Shown here piece after piece: positions 7,293 through 11,466 of a stretch of 11,466 nucleotides of DNA. Made by a program: the position numbers and the translations under genes. Origin of the DNA: Desulfobacterales bacterium (GTDB lineage: Bacteria; Desulfobacterota; Desulfobacteria; Desulfobacterales; Desulfobacteraceae); the NCBI GenBank assembly GCA_022361095.1, contig JAKSBO010000212.1:1-11466 (forward strand), written 5' to 3'. Below the pieces are notes generated by a model. That model saw only the letters and a list, made by a program, of their open reading frames with translations, was not told where the DNA came from and ran no database searches. Positions within the stretch are counted from its first letter, which is position 1. Each line of letters starts with the position of its first letter.

Positions 7293-8498
7293 TTACCCCC
7301 TTTCCCCGGGCTGGACCAAAAGCCCGCCGGCAAAGCTTGCATTGGGATATACCGCAACCCTTAAGGCGTTTTGGCTGCCGTGTTCATCCGAATGGATATA
7401 GACCACCCCGCTGCCGTAAAAAACAGGTTTTGCATGTACCGGTTTAAGCCGGTTTTTGTCATCCACAAACCAGACAATTCCCTGTTTGGTCAGGGCCGTT
7501 TCCGGAAGGCACAAGAGACCGGCAACCTTGCGGCCGGTAAGTTCGGCCCGGACAAAGGTACCGGGCAGCAGCGGCGGGGTCTGGGACATGGGCTGTGCCA
7601 CCTGGAGAAACAGGGTTTGCAGCCGGGACCCGGAATTCAGGCATTGTCCTTTCCGTATCACCTGGGCCTGCCAGGCTGCATTTTGCTGGGTGGATACCAG
7701 ACGGACTGCAACTTTTTTTTCAAGGCCCGGCAACCCATTTTCGTTTTCCTCTTTTTCCCCGGAAAGATTTAAGCCTAAAAGGGCCAATTGCGCTGCAGAT
7801 ACCTGGATGCTTACCTCGGTGGTCTCAATGCCGTAAAGGGTGAAAACAGAGTCCCCGGTTAAAAGGGTCTCCCCGGGATTGACATGGCGTTCAAGGATCA
7901 CCCCGTCAAAGGGCGCGCAAATTTTTGTGTATGAGAGCCGGGTCCTGGAAAGCGCCAATGCTTTCCGGGCCGCATCAAGGCCTGTCCGGGCAGAGTTTAA
8001 CTGGGGTTTTCGCATGACAAGGCCCGAGGCGGGCGATCCTTTTAACCCTGAGCGGTCCCAGTTTCTTTGGGCTTCTTTGGCCTCGCGCTCCTCTTTGAGC
8101 AGATCAATTTTAGCAAGGGCCACCCGGTTTTTGTCCTGGCTGACCTGGGCCTCATAGGCAATTTCTTCTATTTTTACCAGAAGTTCCCCTTTTTTGACCT
8201 GGTTGCCCGGCTGCAGCCGGGGATTCAGATAGACAATGGGGCCGTCAACCCGGGCTTTGATGGTTGATTGCCACAGGGGGGTTGCCTCACCTAGTGCGGT
8301 CACCCGTGCCGGGTAGGCAGCGCCGGATACATTTTGGACCGTTACAGGCATGCCTAAAAGCCGGGGATCTGCATCTTGATGAAGCCGGCCGTCGGCAGGC
8401 TTGGATTCCAGGAAAATAAAGGCCCCGGCACTGCACAACAGGGCGGTCACAATGAAGATCCCCCATTTGCCCGTAAACATGTGAATTATTTTTTTCAT
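7293..8498 (-). CDS. RND efflux periplasmic adaptor subunit (HlyD/MFP family)
   Basis: A 401-residue membrane-fusion protein linking the RND pump to the outer-membrane channel. One N-terminal hydrophobic segment (13-30) anchors it; Cys22 is inside this segment without a convincing lipobox, so an uncleaved anchor is likelier than a lipoprotein. The split lipoyl domain is visible as GPIVYLNPRLQPGNQVKKGE (86-105) and CAPFDGVILERHVNPGE (194-210). It flanks an alpha-helical hairpin (about 113-185) rich in Lys, Glu and Ala. Beta-barrel and membrane-proximal domains follow, including LLPGTFVRAEL and CLPETAL. ATG 8498 is preceded by AGGAG at 7-nt spacing. It lies 56 nt downstream of the outer-membrane factor gene and 3 nt upstream of the pump gene. 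Confidence 0.93.
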   Translation of the reverse strand: MKKIIHMFTGKWGIFIVTALLCSAGAFIFLESKPADGRLHQDADPRLLGMPVTVQNVSGAAYPARVTALGEATPLWQSTIKARVDGPIVYLNPRLQPGNQVKKGELLVKIEEIAYEAQVSQDKNRVALAKIDLLKEEREAKEAQRNWDRSGLKGSPASGLVMRKPQLNSARTGLDAARKALALSRTRLSYTKICAPFDGVILERHVNPGETLLTGDSVFTLYGIETTEVSIQVSAAQLALLGLNLSGEKEENENGLPGLEKKVAVRLVSTQQNAAWQAQVIRKGQCLNSGSRLQTLFLQVAQPMSQTPPLLPGTFVRAELTGRKVAGLLCLPETALTKQGIVWFVDDKNRLKPVHAKPVFYGSGVVYIHSDEHGSQNALRVAVYPNASFAGGLLVQPGERG

Positions 8499-8554
8499 TT
8501 ATAAACTCCTGTCGTCTTTTTTTCAGCACCCCCGGCAGTTGGGGAACTCCGGGT

Positions 8555-9937
8555 TCAAAGGCTTATGCCCAGTGCGATTGCCAGGTCCACCCGGTTGCTC
8601 AGCCGGTCGGCCCGGGCCTGGTTCAAGCGCAGCTTCACCGCAATTTCCTGCTCCTTGGCAATGAGCAGCGTCTGAATATTGTCCAACCCCTGGCGATACC
8701 GGTCAAAAAAGTAACGGCTGCTTGTTTCTGACTCTTTGGCCGCGGTCCCAAGGGCTGTTGCCTGGATTGCCAGCTCCTTTTCCAGGACAAGCGTATTTTC
8801 TATTTCAAAAAATGCCTGCAAAACAATGGTATGAAGGTCCTGGACCGCGGCATCTGCCCGGGCATGGCCGGCCCGGGCTTCATCCCGCAGACGCCCGCCT
8901 TGGAACAGGGGCTGGAACACGGATCCTAAAAGTCCCCAATAGGTAGCGGCACTGCCGATATCCGACAATCGGGTGCCGGACCGGAACAATTCTGAGGAGA
9001 GGCTTACCCCTGGCAGTCTGGCTTTGTCCGCAGCCCGGGCCTGGTTTTGTGCCGCTTCAACCCGGGCCAGTCCTGCCCGGATGTCCGGCCGGTTTATAAG
9101 GACCGCTGCCGGCGTATCCGGTGCCGGCAGGGATAAGGCGGGCCACTCCAGGCCGCAGGCGAGTTGTCCGTGTGGATACCGGCCAAGGAGGACTTCAAGG
9201 GAGCGAATGGAATTGGTAAGATTTGCCTGCTGTGCGCTGAGGTCTGCTTTGGCAACCTGGGTGCGGGTTTTGGCTGCGGCATACTCGTCCAGGCTGCCGA
9301 GGCCGTCCCGGTACCGGTGGATCAGGATATCTTCAATCTGCTGCAAAACCAAAAGCCGTTCTGTTTCAATGGCTTTTGCCCGGCGGGCCGACTTTTGCCG
9401 TATCCATGCCTGGATTACCCTGGCGGCCAGGAGATCCCGGGCCCTGAGAAGATCCTGTTCCCCGGCCAGAACTTTCTGGTTTGCCGCCCGGTATTGATCC
9501 GCCAGCCTGCCCCACAGATCAATTTCCCAGCTTATGTTGGCGGTGATTTTATGGGTGGTTGTATTGTATTCCCGGTTATTTTCGGTCCTGGAAAATCCGG
9601 CATCAACCCTTGGCATTCGCTGGGAGCGCGGTCCTGAAAGAAGGTACTTTTCGGATTGAAGCCGAAATGCCGCAGCTTTTATGTCCGGGTTGTTTTCCAG
9701 GGCTTCGGCCACCAGGGCATGGAGTGCCGGCGAATCAATCAGTTTTAAAAGCCGGGAGGCAATGGGCAGGGCGTCTGCCCCGACAGATGTGCCAAAGGTG
9801 TCTGGAATATTGTCCGGAAGGGCTGCCGGGGCCCTGGAAAGGGCTGGGGTGCATCCTGACAGCCACAATGCCGAAATGAAAATTCCCAGGCCAAGGACAA
9901 GTTCTATTTTATGTAGCGTATTCATTATATTGTTCAA
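8555..9937 (-). CDS. Outer-membrane factor lipoprotein of the efflux system (NodT/OprM-like)
   Basis: A 460-residue TolC-superfamily channel of the NodT type. The signal peptide ends in the lipobox LSGC (26-29), so Cys29 should be acylated and the protein anchored in the outer membrane. The two family repeats are seen: ALVAEALENNPDIKAAAFRL near 54-73, and the second copy with QPLFQGGRLRDEARAGHARA in the C-terminal half. Both are rich in Ala, Gln and Arg, as expected for the long alpha-barrel helices. Short strands such as VDAGFSRTENNREYNTT fit the outer-membrane barrel. The start at TTG 9937 has AGG (9946-9944) 6 nt upstream. ATG 9925, four codons later, has no ribosome site but would still leave a complete lipoprotein signal. 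It lies first of the three pump genes, after the DUF2860-like gene (71-nt gap). Confidence 0.92.
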   Translation of the reverse strand: MNNIMNTLHKIELVLGLGIFISALWLSGCTPALSRAPAALPDNIPDTFGTSVGADALPIASRLLKLIDSPALHALVAEALENNPDIKAAAFRLQSEKYLLSGPRSQRMPRVDAGFSRTENNREYNTTTHKITANISWEIDLWGRLADQYRAANQKVLAGEQDLLRARDLLAARVIQAWIRQKSARRAKAIETERLLVLQQIEDILIHRYRDGLGSLDEYAAAKTRTQVAKADLSAQQANLTNSIRSLEVLLGRYPHGQLACGLEWPALSLPAPDTPAAVLINRPDIRAGLARVEAAQNQARAADKARLPGVSLSSELFRSGTRLSDIGSAATYWGLLGSVFQPLFQGGRLRDEARAGHARADAAVQDLHTIVLQAFFEIENTLVLEKELAIQATALGTAAKESETSSRYFFDRYRQGLDNIQTLLIAKEQEIAVKLRLNQARADRLSNRVDLAIALGISL

Positions 9938-10008
9938 AGCTTACCTGGAGGCTATATCTATGGATTTTAACTCGATTGCCGTGTCAAAATCCGTTGCCAA
10001 AACAGGGT

Positions 10009-10974
10009 TCAGAATTTGTAGCCGATGCCTGTTCCGATCGTCAGTTCATCCTGATTGAAAAAATTGATATTGGCATCTGCCCGGCTATAGGCCAAAAGGC
10101 CGTGGATGAAACAGCCCTCCCACCCGAAAGGCCGGGAATAGGTGACAAGATGGCTGAATTCATACTGGGTCTCTTCCCGGGTTTTGTGAAAAACAGGATG
10201 GGATTTGTCAAATTCCCGTCTACCCACCCCAAGGCTGGTCGTAAAATTCCACCGGCCGAATTCGATGATATGAGCCAGTGAAATCCCGGCCTTTTTACAG
10301 GAGTTGCTTTCACCGTCCCGGTCTTCCCGTTCAAGGTTAAAACCGGGGATAATCACCTGGTTTTTCCCGAGAGGAAAGAGATACTCTATCCCTGCCATCA
10401 TAATTTCTCCGTCCCGTCTCAGGTCATAGTACCGGTCGCCGATCAGGTCTTTGTCCACTTCAACGGAACTCATCTTCAGGGTTGCTGAAAAACCGGACCC
10501 TATGATCTCCTGCCATTCCAGAGCCAGATTGTATGACTCTTCATCAACTTCCCGGCGGTCGACACCTGTAATGTAGGGGTCTGCCCACACATCTTCTTTG
10601 CCGTACCCAAAAGAGAAAGAAACCGTGCCCAGGCCTTTCAGGCTCTGCTCCAAAACCAGGTCTGCATAAGATTTTTCACTTTTTTGGTTGGTCAGTGAAA
10701 TTTTGGTGCCGGTGGAAGCAAAGCTATAGCCGAATTCTCCCATAATCAAAGGAATGATTTCCTGCTGATGACCGGACTGTTTATTTAAAGAGCTGATTCG
10801 TTTGTTGTCATCCGTCGCCTTTAATCCGCTGGGGTTGCCCGCAGCAACGCCGCCGCCCAAAAAAACGCTCCCGAAAAATCCTTGATTCTCATTTTCTTGG
10901 GTTTGCCCGGCCAGGACCGGTAACGGAAACAGTATTAAAATAAGAACAATTATCCAGCCTTTTAATGATCCCAT
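10009..10974 (-). CDS. DUF2860-like outer-membrane beta-barrel protein, first gene of the efflux operon
   Basis: A 321-residue exported protein. Signal peptide 1-22 (hydrophobic 7-20, cleavage near LAG|Q), then alternating polar/hydrophobic strands with many Gly, Tyr and Phe. It ends in TIGTGIGYKF, where the terminal Phe is the usual recognition signal for the beta-barrel assembly machinery. An N-terminal FLGGGVAAG stretch and repeated strand pairs such as VSFSFGYG and TTSLGVGRREF fit the DUF2860 family, whose function is not established. The start ATG 10974 is well supported by AGGAG (10986-10982) at 7-nt spacing. It is the promoter-proximal gene, 71 nt before the outer-membrane factor, so it is probably made with the pump. 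It might act as an outer-membrane exit or uptake pore, or as an envelope accessory, but that is inference. Confidence 0.8.
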   Translation of the reverse strand: MGSLKGWIIVLILILFPLPVLAGQTQENENQGFFGSVFLGGGVAAGNPSGLKATDDNKRISSLNKQSGHQQEIIPLIMGEFGYSFASTGTKISLTNQKSEKSYADLVLEQSLKGLGTVSFSFGYGKEDVWADPYITGVDRREVDEESYNLALEWQEIIGSGFSATLKMSSVEVDKDLIGDRYYDLRRDGEIMMAGIEYLFPLGKNQVIIPGFNLEREDRDGESNSCKKAGISLAHIIEFGRWNFTTSLGVGRREFDKSHPVFHKTREETQYEFSHLVTYSRPFGWEGCFIHGLLAYSRADANINFFNQDELTIGTGIGYKF

Positions 10975-11015
10975 TGTTTTTCTCCTTTCTGGGGTTATTT
11001 AAAATCAATGGGCGG

Positions 11016-11044
11016 ATAATAAGGGACTTCACACCAGGTGTCTG
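11016..11044 (-). promoter_or_regulatory. Candidate sigma70-type promoter of the efflux operon
   Basis: On the minus strand CAGACA (11044-11039, 4 of 6 to TTGACA) and TATTAT (11021-11016, 5 of 6 to TATAAT) are separated by exactly 17 bp. Transcription would start near 11009, leaving a leader of about 35 nt before the ATG at 10974, with its AGGAG. The weak -35 box suggests dependence on an activator, and the flanking repeats fit that. Predicted by eye only. Confidence 0.45.
11031..11041. promoter_or_regulatory. Perfect 11-bp palindrome over the -35/spacer of the efflux promoter (candidate operator)
   Basis: ACACCAGGTGT reads the same on both strands apart from its centre (ACACC-A-GGTGT). It overlaps the distal half of the candidate -35 box and the upstream spacer, where a bound repressor would block RNA polymerase. 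TetR- or MarR-type repressors often act this way at efflux operons. No such regulator gene is in the window, so the binding protein is unknown. Confidence 0.4.
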
Positions 11045-11054
11045 TTGGCTTTGT

Positions 11055-11094
11055 GTACCCAATTGTACCCAATTGTACCTAATTGTATCTAATG
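11055..11094. repeat. Four tandem 10-bp direct repeats upstream of the efflux promoter
   Basis: Units on the plus strand: GTACCCAATT (11055-11064), GTACCCAATT (11065-11074), GTACCTAATT (11075-11084), GTATCTAATG (11085-11094). The two promoter-proximal units are identical, and divergence increases away from the promoter. A 10-bp period puts every unit on the same DNA face. The array spans about -46 to -85 relative to the predicted start, the usual place for activator sites. GTACC-N5-GTACC resembles in layout the CpxR box (GTAAA-N5-GTAAA) of OmpR-family response regulators. The link to such a regulator is inference. Confidence 0.75.
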
Positions 11095-11235
11095 CCCGGC
11101 CGAAAACCGCAAATGTTGCCGGTCTCTTCGTTAGATTTTACAGGGATTCAATGCTGGCGGGCCTTGATGGAAAAATATAAGAGGTTGATTGAAAATTAGT
11201 TTATATGAAAGTCACAATAAGTTGTTGAATTACTT

Positions 11236-11352
11236 TCATTGTTTCTTACGGGGGAAGTCTGGCCATCTAACTTTGAACAAGGCCTTTGCGCATGCTTCCT
11301 CTGTACCATACTTCTCTTGCCGTTCAAGCAAGGACGGTTTAGGCATTTTCAT
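11236..11352 (-). pseudogene. N-terminal remnant of an IS1595/ISXO2-family transposase
   Basis: A 38-codon minus-strand frame starts MKMPKPSLLERQEKYGTEEA and continues to FKVRWPDFPRKKQ before a TGA. This is the conserved start of IS1595-type transposases, which read roughly (K/R)(Y/F)GTEEAC...LF.(V/L)RWPDGF.CP.CG. After RWPD the copy loses the GF.C residues, so the first pair of the zinc ribbon is destroyed and the frame ends; the catalytic DDE/DDN domain is absent. Neither side shows a clear transposase continuation or a convincing terminal inverted-repeat pair. Flanking DNA at 11095-11235 holds nothing I recognise. 11353-11466 has only a 5-bp hairpin (CCGGT 11429-11433 with ACCGG 11441-11445). 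The remnant lies just upstream of the efflux operon's regulatory region. Confidence 0.7.
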
Positions 11353-11466
11353 AGAAAATTCCGTTTGTTATCGATACGTGTTTGATGTCGAAAAGGATTG
11401 CCGATGATATCGTGATCTGTGAAAGCCGCCGGTATTATCCACCGGACACATAACCCTTTCGAAGAA

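Noticed and set aside
8973..9637. Plus-strand open frames (up to 174 codons) opposite the outer-membrane factor gene
   Set aside because: Their composition (runs of Arg, Ser, Ala) mirrors the codon bias of the real minus-strand gene, and they show no family features.
9961..10058. ATG 9961 with GGAGG-like bases upstream on the plus strand between the DUF2860-like and outer-membrane factor genes
   Set aside because: The frame soon runs antisense into the DUF2860-like gene and encodes nothing recognisable; the upstream purines look coincidental.
11055..11094. The tandem repeats as a CRISPR array or replication iterons
   Set aside because: Units are 10 bp with no spacers, there is no cas or rep gene, and the array lies immediately upstream of a promoter. 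A regulatory array fits better.
11096..11122. CCGGC...GCCGG hairpin upstream of the repeat array
   Set aside because: Only 5 bp of stem with a 17-nt loop and no T-run, so too weak to call a terminator or an integron-type site.
11189..11407. 72-codon plus-strand frame at the right edge
   Set aside because: TTG start, poor ribosome site and no family features. It overlaps the recognisable IS1595 transposase fragment on the other strand.

Overview
The window looks like a chromosomal stretch from a Gram-negative deltaproteobacterium, probably a Desulfobacter-like member of Desulfobacterota. This is inferred from moderate GC content, an outer-membrane export system and the mix of families; no rRNA or other taxonomic marker is present. 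The efflux operon (about 3.2-11.0 kb) is clearly more GC-rich than the first ~1 kb.

Left part, 1-1770: the tail of an unidentified gene (1-120) is followed at once by an exported, cysteine-rich protein of unknown function (139-852), whose expected ATG start is out of frame. Next come mobile-element debris: the left end of an IS200/IS605-type element (terminal hairpin, ribosome-site-sequestering hairpin, first ~60 codons of tnpA) joined directly to the 3' two-thirds of a SAM-dependent methyltransferase gene. Both genes are broken.

Middle, 1777-3124: an HD-domain nucleotidase-like protein (minus strand) and a Crp/Fnr-family regulator (plus strand) diverge from a short shared intergenic region that contains a 12-bp palindrome.

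Right part, 3215-10974, all minus strand: one probable operon. In order of transcription it encodes a DUF2860-like outer-membrane beta-barrel, a NodT-type outer-membrane factor lipoprotein, an HlyD-type periplasmic adaptor, a 1050-residue RND inner-membrane pump and an exported protein of unknown function. The three central genes make a complete tripartite efflux pump; the first and last genes add two further envelope proteins of unknown role. Upstream lies a candidate sigma70-type promoter with a perfect 11-bp palindrome over the -35/spacer, and just upstream of it four 10-bp direct repeats in helical phase. This is the most interesting regulatory signal in the window.

Right edge, 11095-11466: no intact gene. 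It contains the N-terminal fragment of an IS1595/ISXO2-type transposase on the minus strand (11236-11352). I recognised nothing in 11095-11235, and only a weak hairpin in 11353-11466. The efflux locus is therefore flanked by remnants of two unrelated insertion sequences, but I see no intact mobile element, tRNA, rRNA or CRISPR array.
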